Of a stretch of 13,655 nucleotides of DNA, positions 6,911 through 12,999 are shown piece by piece (the stretch's first letter is position 1; each line of letters opens with the position of its first letter). The notes below the pieces were generated by a model, which was not told where the DNA came from, ran no database searches, and saw only the letters and a program-made list of their open reading frames with translations. A program made the translations under genes and the position numbers. The stretch is from an uncultured Clostridia bacterium. GTDB taxonomy: Bacteria; Bacillota; Clostridia; Oscillospirales; Oscillospiraceae. The stretch is from positions 1 through 13,655 of the forward strand of contig CAMJHX010000015.1 in assembly GCA_946405655.1 (NCBI GenBank), read 5' to 3'.

Positions 6911-7024
6911 TTAGCCCTGACGCTGCTTGTGCTTGGGGTTTTCGCAAATAACCATAACTTTGCCCTTGCGCTTGATGATCTTGCACTTCTCGCACATGGG
7001 CTTGACGCTCGGTCTGACTTTCAT
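6911..7024 (-). CDS. rpmJ: 50S ribosomal protein L36
   Basis: This short gene encodes a 37-aa L36 beginning MKVRPSVKPMCEKCK and ending NPKHKQRQG. The zinc ligands Cys11, Cys14, Cys27 and His32 are all present, so it is the zinc-binding form. L36 binds 23S rRNA in the large subunit. AGGAGG (7033-7038) is 8 nt upstream of the ATG. It lies 12 nt downstream of infA, the standard Bacillota order. The length is exactly that of the family. Confidence 0.97.
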   Translation of the reverse strand: MKVRPSVKPMCEKCKIIKRKGKVMVICENPKHKQRQG

Positions 7025-7036
7025 AATGTTTACCTC

Positions 7037-7255
7037 CTACTTGGTTCTCCAGGTGATGCGGCCGCGGGTGAGGTCATAGGGAGACATCTGAACCGTTACC
7101 TTGTCACCAGGGAGGATGCGGATAAAATTCATCCGGAGCTTGCCGGAAATGTGCGCCAGGATGATATGGCCGTTGCCGATATCGACCTGGAACATGGTAT
7201 TGGGCAGGGATTCAACCACAGTGCCCTCAAGCTCAATTACATCGTCTTTAGCCAA
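7037..7255 (-). CDS. infA: Translation initiation factor IF-1, TTG start
   Basis: IF-1 occupies the ribosomal A site during initiation and works with IF-2 and IF-3. The product is 72 aa, beginning (M)AKDDVIELEGTVVESLPN, with the OB-fold motif HISGKLRMNFIRILPGDKV and the C-terminal SPYDLTRGRITWRTK; length and sequence match the family. The start is TTG at 7255-7253: the family N-terminus begins exactly there and AGGAGG (7265-7270) is 9 nt upstream. The open frame continues upstream to an ATG at 7402 inside map, but that extension has no family similarity. The Shine-Dalgarno site lies next to the map stop codon, suggesting translational coupling. Confidence 0.95.
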   Translation of the reverse strand: MAKDDVIELEGTVVESLPNTMFQVDIGNGHIILAHISGKLRMNFIRILPGDKVTVQMSPYDLTRGRITWRTK

Positions 7256-7271
7256 CGAAAAATACCTCCTG

Positions 7272-8027
7272 TTAAATGTCGTCTGCGATGGTGAGGATCT
7301 CCGGCTCGCCGTCGGTGATGAGAATCGAGTTCTCATAGTGGGCGGAAAGGCTTCCGTCCGCCGTGACGACGGTCCAGTCGTTGTCCAGCACGCGGACCTC
7401 ATAGGTGCCCGCGCTCACCATCGGCTCCACGGCGATCGTCTGTCCCGCGGCGAGGCGCGGTCCGTGACCGGGTCTGCCGTAGTTGGGGACCTCCGGGGGC
7501 TCATGCAGCTTCGCGCCGACGCCGTGACCCACATAATCGCGGATCACGCCATAGCCGAAGCGTTCGGCGTACTCCTGCACGGCATGGCCGATGTCGGAAA
7601 TGCGGCAGCCTACGCGGGCAAATTTGATGCCCTCGAAGAAGCTCTGCCGCGTGACCTCGATGAGCTTGAGCGCATCGTCCGAGCACTTGCCGACAGGATA
7701 GGTTCCGGCGCAGTCGCCGTTGTAGCCCTTGAACTTGGCGCCGACGTCAATGCTGACGATGTCGCCCTCGCGGAGCACGCGGCCGCCGGGAATTCCGTGG
7801 ATGATTTCTTCGTTGACCGAGATGCACGCGCTGGCGGGAAAGCCGCCGTAGTTCAGGAAGGAGGGCGTGGCGCCCGACTTCGTGATGAACTTGTGCACCT
7901 CACGGTCGATCTGAGCGGTGGTCACGCCGGGCTCGATCATCTGCCGGGCGATAGATCTCGCCCCGGCAGTGATCTTGCCGGCCTGACGCATGAGGTCGAT
8001 CTCTCTCGGGGTTTTAATGATAATCAT
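7272..8027 (-). CDS. map: Type I methionine aminopeptidase
   Basis: This 251-aa enzyme removes the initiator methionine from new proteins after deformylation. All five metal ligands of the pita-bread fold are visible: Asp94 (SIDVG), Asp105 (YNGDCAG), His168 (VGHGVG), Glu201 (VEPM) and Glu232 (HYENS); His77 (IIHGIP) and His175 (LHEPP) are also conserved. There is no N-terminal zinc-finger extension, so it is the short bacterial class. The start codon overlaps the adk stop in an ATGA, a 4-nt overlap that implies coupled translation. infA follows after 16 nt, without the small KOW-domain gene that sits here in some Clostridia. Confidence 0.97.
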   Translation of the reverse strand: MIIIKTPREIDLMRQAGKITAGARSIARQMIEPGVTTAQIDREVHKFITKSGATPSFLNYGGFPASACISVNEEIIHGIPGGRVLREGDIVSIDVGAKFKGYNGDCAGTYPVGKCSDDALKLIEVTRQSFFEGIKFARVGCRISDIGHAVQEYAERFGYGVIRDYVGHGVGAKLHEPPEVPNYGRPGHGPRLAAGQTIAVEPMVSAGTYEVRVLDNDWTVVTADGSLSAHYENSILITDGEPEILTIADDI

Positions 8028-8659
8028 TCAATACCCAGAGCTTTCTTGATGACCGCTGTGGTCTCTTCAATGGTGTCCTGACCCTCGACAGACTTCAGCT
8101 TGCCGCGCTGCTGATAGAATTCCTTCAGCGGCTCGGTTTCCTTGTGGTACGTGTCGAGGCGGGCCTTGACCGTTTCGGGAGCGTCATCCTTGCGGATGCC
8201 GAGCTCACCGCCGCAGAAATCGCACTTGCCTTCCACCTTGGGCGGATTGGACACGACATGGAACGTGGCGCTGCAGTTCTTGCAGGTGCGCCGGCCGCCC
8301 ATGCGGTCCACGATGGTCTGGTCCTGCACCTCAATGCTGAGCGCGCAGTCCACGTCAATGTGGTTGGCTTCCAGAGCCTCGGCCTGCGGGATCGTGCGGG
8401 GCATACCGTCGAGGATATAGCCGTTCGCGCAATCGGGCTCAGCCAGACGCTCCTGCACGACGCCGATGATCACGTCATCGGGGACGAGCTTGCCGCTTTC
8501 CACATATTCCTTTGCCTTCAGTCCCACGGGCGTGCCGTTCTTCATGGCAGCGCGCAGGATGTTGCCGGTAGAGATGGTGGGGATGCTCAGGGTGCGGCTG
8601 AGGATCTCAGCCTGCGTGCCCTTGCCTGCGCCGGGGGCGCCTAACAGTACGAGTTTCAT
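8024..8659 (-). CDS. adk: Adenylate kinase with zinc-binding lid
   Basis: Adenylate kinase interconverts ATP and AMP with two ADP, setting the adenylate balance. The 211-aa protein has the P-loop GAPGAGKGT (7-15), the AMP-site element STGNILR (30-36) and DGMPRT (84-89, with Met where many family members have Phe). The long LID carries four cysteines, C126-C129 and C146-C149, the Gram-positive structural zinc site, followed by RKDD (156-159) and the conserved Arg in VKARLDTY. The start follows GGAGGG (8669-8674) by 9 nt and secY by 18 nt. The stop overlaps the map start. Confidence 0.97.
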   Translation of the reverse strand: MKLVLLGAPGAGKGTQAEILSRTLSIPTISTGNILRAAMKNGTPVGLKAKEYVESGKLVPDDVIIGVVQERLAEPDCANGYILDGMPRTIPQAEALEANHIDVDCALSIEVQDQTIVDRMGGRRTCKNCSATFHVVSNPPKVEGKCDFCGGELGIRKDDAPETVKARLDTYHKETEPLKEFYQQRGKLKSVEGQDTIEETTAVIKKALGIE

Positions 8660-8677
8660 ATAGCAGATCCCTCCAGA

Positions 8678-9976
8678 TCAGTTCAGGAAGCCCTTGTAGT
8701 TGCGCATGAGCATCTGCGCCTCGAGAGCGCGGAAGGTTTCAAGCGCGACGCCAACAACGATGATGATGGACGTGCCGCCGAGGGAAATGCCCGTGAGCGA
8801 ATCAGCAGAGGACACCGCACCGATGATGATCGGGGTGACGGCGATGATGCCAAGGTAGATCGCGCCGAAGAGGGTGATCTTGTTGAGCACCTTCTGGATG
8901 AAATCGCTGGTGGGCTTGCCCGCGCGGAAGCCCGGGATGAAGCCGCCGTTCTTCTTCAGGTTGTTCGCCACCTCGATGGGGTTGAACTGGATGGTGGAGT
9001 AGAAATAGCTGAAGAAGATGATGAGCAGGAAATACACCACGGCGTAGGGCCAGGTGTTGGTGTTGAACACGTGGGTCATGAGCCAGCTGTTCTGCCAGGA
9101 GGCCTTGAACATGCAGACGGTCGCGGGGAGCGACGCGATGGACTGCGCGAAGATGATCGGCAGAACACCGGACATGTTGACCTTCATGGGCAGATGCGTG
9201 GTCTGACCGCCGTACATCTTGCGGCCGACAACGCGCTTGGAGTACTGCACGGGGATGCGGCGCTCGGCGTCGTTCACGAGAACGATGAGCACGATCAGCG
9301 CGAGGGCGCCGATGTACATGAGCAGGAGCAGCCACCACTGCAGGGTGCCGTTCGCGACGTTGGTGATCTGGGTCGCAACCGAGGTCGGGAAGCGGGCGAC
9401 GATGCTGGTGAACAGGATGATCGAGATGCCGTTGCCGATGCCGAACTCGGTGATCTGCTCGCCGAGCCACATGATCAGCGCGGAGCCGGAGGTGAACGTC
9501 AGGATGATGACGATGGCGGCCCAGATGTTGCTGAGATAAGCCTCGTCGATCAGCTTGTAGTTGCGGATCATCATGTAGTACGCAATGCCCTGGATGAGGC
9601 CGATGACCACGGTGCTGTAACGGGTGATGGAGGCGATCTTCTTGCGGCCTTCCTCACCGCCCTCCTTCTGCAGGCGCTCCAGAGCCGGAATCGCGATGCA
9701 GAGAAGCTGGATGATGATGGACGCGTTGATATAGGGCTGAATGCTCAGCGCGAAGATCGTCGCACGGGAGAACGCGCCGCCGGACATGACGTTGTACAGT
9801 CCGAAGATCGTGTTCTGCAGGTTGCTGGAATTGAAATACTGCTGGAGAAGGTTGGTGTCCACAAAGGGAACCGGGACGGCGTTGCCGAGACGGTAAAGCA
9901 GGACGATCAGCAGCGTGAAGAGGATCTTCTTGCGCAGCTCTTCGATCCGCCATGCGTTACGGAATGTCTGAAGCAC
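8678..9976 (-). CDS. secY: Preprotein translocase subunit SecY, GTG start
   Basis: SecY is the channel of the SecYEG translocase in the cytoplasmic membrane; it would export the SLH protein in this window, among others. The 432-aa sequence has about ten hydrophobic segments, the first at about 17-36. Recognisable regions are the plug and TM2 area (FGLYNVMSGGAFSRATIFAL, about 58-77), GIGNGIS (179-185), and the cytosolic loops IPVQYSKR (241-248) and GFRAGKPT (349-356) that contact SecA or the ribosome. The start is GTG at 9976-9974, directly after the rplO stop (TAAGTG), with GAGGTGG (9982-9988) inside the end of rplO; family N-termini (MLQTFRNAW) begin here. This abutment implies coupling to rplO. 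Confidence 0.97.
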   Translation of the reverse strand: MLQTFRNAWRIEELRKKILFTLLIVLLYRLGNAVPVPFVDTNLLQQYFNSSNLQNTIFGLYNVMSGGAFSRATIFALSIQPYINASIIIQLLCIAIPALERLQKEGGEEGRKKIASITRYSTVVIGLIQGIAYYMMIRNYKLIDEAYLSNIWAAIVIILTFTSGSALIMWLGEQITEFGIGNGISIILFTSIVARFPTSVATQITNVANGTLQWWLLLLMYIGALALIVLIVLVNDAERRIPVQYSKRVVGRKMYGGQTTHLPMKVNMSGVLPIIFAQSIASLPATVCMFKASWQNSWLMTHVFNTNTWPYAVVYFLLIIFFSYFYSTIQFNPIEVANNLKKNGGFIPGFRAGKPTSDFIQKVLNKITLFGAIYLGIIAVTPIIIGAVSSADSLTGISLGGTSIIIVVGVALETFRALEAQMLMRNYKGFLN

Positions 9977-10417
9977 TTACACCACCTCGGCCTTTCCTCC
10001 CGCGGCCTCGATCTTCGCCTTCGCGCTCTCGGAGAAAGCGTTGGCCTTCACCGTGAGCTTCTTGGTGATCTCGCCGTTGCCGAGAATCTTGACGCCATAG
10101 ACGCACTTGGAAAGCACGCGGCTCTCGAGCAGAGCCTGCGCATCGACGACAGCGCCGTCCTCAAACTGGTTCAGGGCGGAGACGTTGACGCTCTCCAGGG
10201 GCTTGGCGAAAATGTTGTGGAAGCCGCGCTTCGGGATGCGGCGCGCCAGAGGCATCTGGCCGCCTTCGAAGCCGATTCTCACGCCGCCGCCGGAGCGGGC
10301 CTTCTGGCCCTTGTGACCGCGGCCGGCGGTCTTGCCGTTGCCGGTGCCGTGGCCGCGACCCTTGCGCTTATCGACGTGGGTGGAACCCTTAACAGGGGAC
10401 AGGTCATGAATTTGCAT
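9977..10417 (-). CDS. rplO: 50S ribosomal protein L15
   Basis: L15 (146 aa) is a late-assembly 50S protein with a long Gly/Arg-rich N-terminal extension into 23S rRNA. Visible motifs are MQIHDLSPVKGS, GRGHGTGNGKTAGRGHKGQ (21-39), ARSGGG, and GGQMPLARRIPKRGF (about 52-66), followed by the C-terminal globular part with VKILGNGEITKKLTVKA. The length is standard. AAAGGAGGG (10425-10433) overlaps the rpmD stop codon and is 7 nt from the ATG. The stop codon abuts secY. Confidence 0.98.
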   Translation of the reverse strand: MQIHDLSPVKGSTHVDKRKGRGHGTGNGKTAGRGHKGQKARSGGGVRIGFEGGQMPLARRIPKRGFHNIFAKPLESVNVSALNQFEDGAVVDAQALLESRVLSKCVYGVKILGNGEITKKLTVKANAFSESAKAKIEAAGGKAEVV

Positions 10418-10431
10418 TTCGCGGCCCTCCT

Positions 10432-10614
10432 TTATTCAACTTCGGTGACCTGGACGAGATAGCCGATCTTGGCGATCTTGCCGCGGGTCTGGGGATTATC
10501 GGGCTGCACGGTCTCGTTGCCGATCTTGTGGAGGCCGAGGGACTGTGCGGTCGCAATGTGTTTGTCGTGTCTGCCGTTAAGGCTCTTGACGAGCTTGATC
10601 TTCAGGTTTGCCAT
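10432..10614 (-). CDS. rpmD: 50S ribosomal protein L30
   Basis: L30 (60 aa) is a small 23S rRNA-binding protein. The sequence begins MANLKIKLVKSLNGRHDKH, with the L30 pattern of a basic first strand, a GL-K motif (LGLHKIGNETVQPDN) and a C-terminal GKIAKIGYLVQVTEV. The length is typical of the bacterial short form. AAGGAGGAC (10621-10629) overlaps the rpsE stop, and the intergenic distance is 13 nt. Confidence 0.97.
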   Translation of the reverse strand: MANLKIKLVKSLNGRHDKHIATAQSLGLHKIGNETVQPDNPQTRGKIAKIGYLVQVTEVE

Positions 10615-10627
10615 CGCTTCGTCCTCC

Positions 10628-11152
10628 TTAACCCAGAATCTCTTCAGCGGTCTTGCCGCGGTACACGGCGACCTGCTGGGCGTTGCGCAGGCTCTTCAGA
10701 CCCTGCATGGTGGCAGCGATGACGTTGGCGGGGTTGTTGGAGCGCAGGCACTTCGTACGAATGTCGCGAATGCCGGCAGCCTCGACGACCGCACGGACAG
10801 CGCCGCCGGCGATCACGCCGGTACCGGGGGCGGCGGGCTTCATGAGCACGCGGCCGGCACCGAAGGCGCCGATGACCTCGTGGGGAATGGTGGTTCCCTG
10901 GAGGGTGATGGTGGTCAGGTTCTTCTTCGCATCCTCGAGTCCCTTGCGGATCGCCTCGGAAACCTCGGCGGCCTTGCCGAGACCGTAGCCGACGCGGCCC
11001 TTGCCGTCGCCGACGACGACGAGCGCGCTGAACTTCATCACGCGGCCGCCCTTGACGGTCTTGGAAACGCGGTTGAGGGAAACGACGGTTTCGGTGAACT
11101 CGGAGGGTTCCTCCTCGCGACGACGGTCGCGTCTGTCATTGTTATAAGCCAT
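10628..11152 (-). CDS. rpsE: 30S ribosomal protein S5
   Basis: S5 (174 aa) is a 30S body protein at the mRNA entry site that affects decoding accuracy. After a charged N-terminus (MAYNNDRRDRRREEEP) the double-stranded RNA-binding-like domain includes VSLNRVSKTVKGGRVMKFSA and VVVGDGKGRVGYGLGKAAEV. The C-terminal domain includes TTIPHEVIGAFGAGRV, PGTGVIAGGAVRAVVEAAG and RSNNPANVIAATMQGL. The length is normal. A GGAGGAGG-type Shine-Dalgarno sequence (11158-11169) precedes the ATG. It is 17 nt after rplR. Confidence 0.98.
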   Translation of the reverse strand: MAYNNDRRDRRREEEPSEFTETVVSLNRVSKTVKGGRVMKFSALVVVGDGKGRVGYGLGKAAEVSEAIRKGLEDAKKNLTTITLQGTTIPHEVIGAFGAGRVLMKPAAPGTGVIAGGAVRAVVEAAGIRDIRTKCLRSNNPANVIAATMQGLKSLRNAQQVAVYRGKTAEEILG

Positions 11153-11169
11153 TTTCGTTTCCTCCTCCC

Positions 11170-11529
11170 TTAGAACTTGAGGCCGCCCTCGCGGGCGCCG
11201 TCAGCCAGTGCCTTCACGCGGCCGTGATAGATGTTGCCGCCGCGGTCGAACACGACTTCTTCGATACCTTTGGCGAGAGCACGCTCGGCCAGGGTCTTGC
11301 CGACCTTGGCGGCAGCCTCGATGTTGCCGCCGGTACCCTCGAAGCCCTTCTCGACGGTGGAAGCGGAGCAGAGGGTGTTCTGCGCCACATCGTCGATGAT
11401 CTGGGCATAAATGTGATTTTCGCTGCGGAAGACGCTCAGACGGGGCCGCTCGGCCGTGCCGGAGATCTTGCCGCGGACACGCGCATGGCGCTTCGCGCGC
11501 TGCGCCTTCGTGTTGGGTCTCTTAATCAT
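11170..11529 (-). CDS. rplR: 50S ribosomal protein L18
   Basis: L18 (119 aa) binds 5S rRNA and, with L5, attaches it to the central protuberance. The N-terminus is Lys/Arg-rich (MIKRPNTKAQRAKRHARVRG), followed by the family motifs RPRLSVFRSENHIYAQIIDD (29-48), KVGKTLAERA, EEVVFDRGGNIYHGRVKALA and the end AREGGLKF. The length is standard for the family. GGAGGTG (11537-11543) is 7 nt upstream. It is 16 nt after rplF. Confidence 0.98.
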   Translation of the reverse strand: MIKRPNTKAQRAKRHARVRGKISGTAERPRLSVFRSENHIYAQIIDDVAQNTLCSASTVEKGFEGTGGNIEAAAKVGKTLAERALAKGIEEVVFDRGGNIYHGRVKALADGAREGGLKF

Positions 11530-11545
11530 TCAGGCACACCTCCAA

Positions 11546-12085
11546 TTACTTCGCGCCGGTCTTGCCTTCTTTGCGGCGGACAACTTCGTAGTCATACTTG
11601 ATGCCCTTGCCCTTGTACGGCTCGGGAGGACGCTTGCCACGAACTTCTGCTGCAAACTGGCCGACCTTCTGCTTGTCGATTCCCTTGATCACAACCTGGT
11701 TCGGGTTCGGAACGTCGATCTGGATATCGTCCGTCTCGGAAACCGTCACGGGGTGGGAGTAGCCAAGGTTCATGACGAGGTTCTTGCCTTCCTTCTGCGC
11801 TCTGTAGCCGACGCCGTTGATCTCGAGGGTCTTCTGGAAGCCCTCGGTCACGCCCACGACCATGTTGTGGATGAGCGTACGGGTCAGACCGTGCAGAGAG
11901 CGATAAGCCTTCTCATCGCTGGGACGGGTCACGTGGACCACATTGCCCTCGACGGCAACGTCGATCTCGGGGACGACGTCCATCTCGAGGGAACCCTTGG
12001 GGCCCTTGACGGTGACGTGCTTGCCCTCGACCTTGAAGTCAACGCCTGCGGGCAGCTCAATGGGAGCTCTACCAATTCTAGACAT
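11546..12085 (-). CDS. rplF: 50S ribosomal protein L6
   Basis: L6 (179 aa) lies near the factor-binding site of the 50S subunit and consists of two similar domains. The N-terminal signature MSRIGRAPIELPAGV, the first domain with VTVKGPKGSLE and RSLHGLTRTLIHNMVVGV, and the second with GYRAQKEGKNLVMNLGYSHP are all present. The L6 pattern AAEVRGKRPPEPYKGKGIKY lies near 150-169. GGGAGG (12095-12100) is 9 nt before the ATG. It is 15 nt after rpsH. Confidence 0.98.
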   Translation of the reverse strand: MSRIGRAPIELPAGVDFKVEGKHVTVKGPKGSLEMDVVPEIDVAVEGNVVHVTRPSDEKAYRSLHGLTRTLIHNMVVGVTEGFQKTLEINGVGYRAQKEGKNLVMNLGYSHPVTVSETDDIQIDVPNPNQVVIKGIDKQKVGQFAAEVRGKRPPEPYKGKGIKYDYEVVRRKEGKTGAK

Positions 12086-12100
12086 GTCTCGTTACCTCCC

Positions 12101-12499
12101 TTACCACACGAACGCGAGGACTTCGCCGCCGACGTGATTGGCACGAGCCTTCTTGTCGGTCATGATGCCCTTGGAGGTGGAGATGATGGCAATGCCGAGG
12201 CCGCGGAGGACCTGGGGCAGCTCGTCCGCGCCGGCGTACACGCGCAGGCCGGGCTTGGAAACGCGCTTGAGGCCCTGGATGGCCTTCTCCTTGCCGGGGA
12301 GATACTTCAGGGTGATGCGGATGACGCCCTGCGTGCCGTCATCAATGAGCTGGAAGCTCTTGATGTAGCCTTCCTCGAGAAGAATTTCGGCGATGGCCTT
12401 CTTCATCTTGGAGTTGGGGACGTCCACGGTGGCATGTCTGGCGGATCCGGCGTTGCGGATGCGGGTCAACATGTCTGCGATGGGATCAGTGATCTGCAT
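12101..12499 (-). CDS. rpsH: 30S ribosomal protein S8
   Basis: S8 (132 aa) binds the central domain of 16S rRNA and, in E. coli, also represses the spc operon by binding the rplE leader. The start at 12499 gives MQITDPIADMLTRIRNAGSA, the exact family N-terminus, and follows AAGGAGGAAA (12507-12516). Open reading continues upstream to an ATG at 12808, but that part is not S8-like. Further motifs are VDVPNSKMKKAIAEILLEEG (about 25-44) and the C-terminal GIAIISTSKGIMTDKKARAN followed by GGEVLAFVW. It is unusual in being separated from rpsN by 520 nt that hold a promoter and several hairpins. Confidence 0.97.
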   Translation of the reverse strand: MQITDPIADMLTRIRNAGSARHATVDVPNSKMKKAIAEILLEEGYIKSFQLIDDGTQGVIRITLKYLPGKEKAIQGLKRVSKPGLRVYAGADELPQVLRGLGIAIISTSKGIMTDKKARANHVGGEVLAFVW

Positions 12500-12526
12500 T
12501 TGTGTGTTTCCTCCTTGTTCGAAGTT

Positions 12527-12541
12527 ACCGGACATTCCGGT
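12527..12541 (-). promoter_or_regulatory. Hairpin next to the rpsH ribosome binding site
   Basis: ACCGGA and TCCGGT form a perfect 6-bp stem around a 3-nt loop, ten nt upstream of the AAGGAGGAAA Shine-Dalgarno sequence (12507-12516) in the transcript. A second stem, CCGCA/TGCGG with inner GAAT/ATTC, lies at 12557-12582. Their position suggests an effect on translation initiation, but this is inferred from structure alone. Confidence 0.35.
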
Positions 12542-12597
12542 TCGGGCGGCGAGGTTCCGCATGAATGCATGATTCCCTGCGGCCTTTCGCCATCCCT

Positions 12598-12629
12598 GTT
12601 CTTTCTTTGGAAAGAAAGAACCAAAGAAA
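12598..12629. repeat. Three-armed purine/pyrimidine palindrome with two exclusive folds
   Basis: GTTCTTTCTTT (12598-12608) and AAAGAAAGAAC (12611-12621) are perfect 11-bp inverted repeats separated by GG. The same DNA also offers TTTCTTTGG (12602-12610) and CCAAAGAAA (12621-12629), a 9-bp stem with a 10-nt loop. The two stems share bases and cannot form together. Low complexity and location outside genes suggest a dispersed repeat unit; its copy number cannot be judged from this window. Confidence 0.7.
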
Positions 12630-12638
12630 CTTGTTTCG

Positions 12639-12722
12639 TCACCGGGATCGGCGCGAACGACAGCTGCGGCGGCTCGACTTTGACTGCGGTGGACACAGTG
12701 AAAGCTTGCTTGGCAACGGCAT
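12639..12722 (-). CDS. Possible 27-aa leader peptide upstream of rpsH
   Basis: An ATG at 12722-12720 follows GGGAGG (12728-12733) by 5 nt and opens a 27-codon frame ending in TGA. The product starts MPLPSKLSLCPPQSK and ends in a Ser/Arg-rich stretch; I recognise no family. It lies in the presumed 5' leader of rpsH, between the 12752-12797 hairpin and the three-armed palindrome. It may be an upstream open frame or just chance coding in a repeat element. The evidence is a decent Shine-Dalgarno site and position only. Confidence 0.2.
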   Translation of the reverse strand: MPLPSKLSLCPPQSKSSRRSCRSRRSR

Positions 12723-12751
12723 TTTTGCCTCCCTCGGCAACATCTATTGAA

Positions 12752-12797
12752 CGCGCAAAACCGCCTCCCGCAGATCCAGACGGAGGGCGTTTTCGCG
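12752..12797 (-). promoter_or_regulatory. Attenuator-like hairpin in the rpsH leader
   Basis: On the minus strand CGCG-AAAAC-GCCCTCCG pairs imperfectly with CGGGAGGC-GG-TTTT-GCGCG across a 10-nt loop (12771-12780), giving roughly 15 pairs with single-base bulges. It would lie about 22 to 67 nt after the predicted start site. The TTTT is within the 3' arm and no longer T-run follows, so it resembles a decayed terminator or an attenuator rather than a strong terminator. Confidence 0.4.
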
Positions 12798-12825
12798 AGT
12801 GCAACCAAAAAGGCGCAACCAATTT

Positions 12826-12854
12826 ATTCTACCATACCACGAGGCTGGTGTCAT
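12826..12854 (-). promoter_or_regulatory. SigA-type promoter for rpsH and downstream genes
   Basis: On the minus strand the -35 box ATGACA (12854-12849; 5 of 6 to consensus) and the -10 box TAGAAT (12831-12826; 5 of 6) are separated by exactly 17 nt. The predicted start near 12819 gives a leader of about 320 nt. Just upstream of the -35 lies an inverted repeat TTGGT-GAA-ACCAA (12858-12870) and an A/T-rich run that could be an UP element or operator. An 8-nt direct repeat GCAACCAA occurs at 12801-12808 and 12815-12822, around the start site. Confidence 0.6.
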
Positions 12855-12949
12855 TTGTTGGTTTCACCAATTTTTACGGATTGTAACCGTTCTGTTTTAG
12901 ACATATCGTCCAAAATCTAACGGATTTCCGCCGTTTTTGCGCAATGCGC

Positions 12950-12999
12950 AAAAGACACGCACACCCGCCGGGCCATTTTCAGACCCAGCGGGGTTGTGT
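12950..12999 (-). terminator. Terminator-like hairpin after rpsN
   Basis: The minus-strand RNA can form a stem of about 17 pairs between 12982-12999 and 12955-12974, with small bulges and a 7-nt loop, starting 20 nt after the rpsN stop codon. Two positions pair as G-U only in the minus-strand transcript (A-C mismatches on the other strand), which fits a function on this strand. Only CTTTT follows (12954-12950), so termination may be partial. Confidence 0.5.

Noticed and set aside
7256..7402. N-terminal extension of IF-1 to an ATG at 7402
   Set aside because: The extra 49 residues lie within map, include the Shine-Dalgarno sequence of infA and are not IF-1-like.
7101..8081. 326-codon plus-strand frame opposite map
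   Set aside because: map is complete with all metal ligands on the other strand; this frame is an antisense shadow.
9071..10462. 463-codon plus-strand frame opposite secY and rplO
   Set aside because: It is very rich in Asp, Glu, His, Arg and Ala, as expected from the complement of membrane and basic protein codons; no start signal or motif.
12500..12808. N-terminal extension of S8 to an ATG at 12808
   Set aside because: The S8 family N-terminus begins at 12499 with its own Shine-Dalgarno sequence; the extension is translated leader and repeat sequence.
12466..12822. 118-codon minus-strand frame over the rpsH leader
   Set aside because: It overlaps the start of rpsH in another frame, begins at the predicted transcription start, has no ribosome binding site and matches no family.
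11456..12886. 476-codon plus-strand frame opposite rplR-rplF-rpsH and the gap
   Set aside because: It spans several true genes on the other strand and has no recognisable domain or Shine-Dalgarno site.
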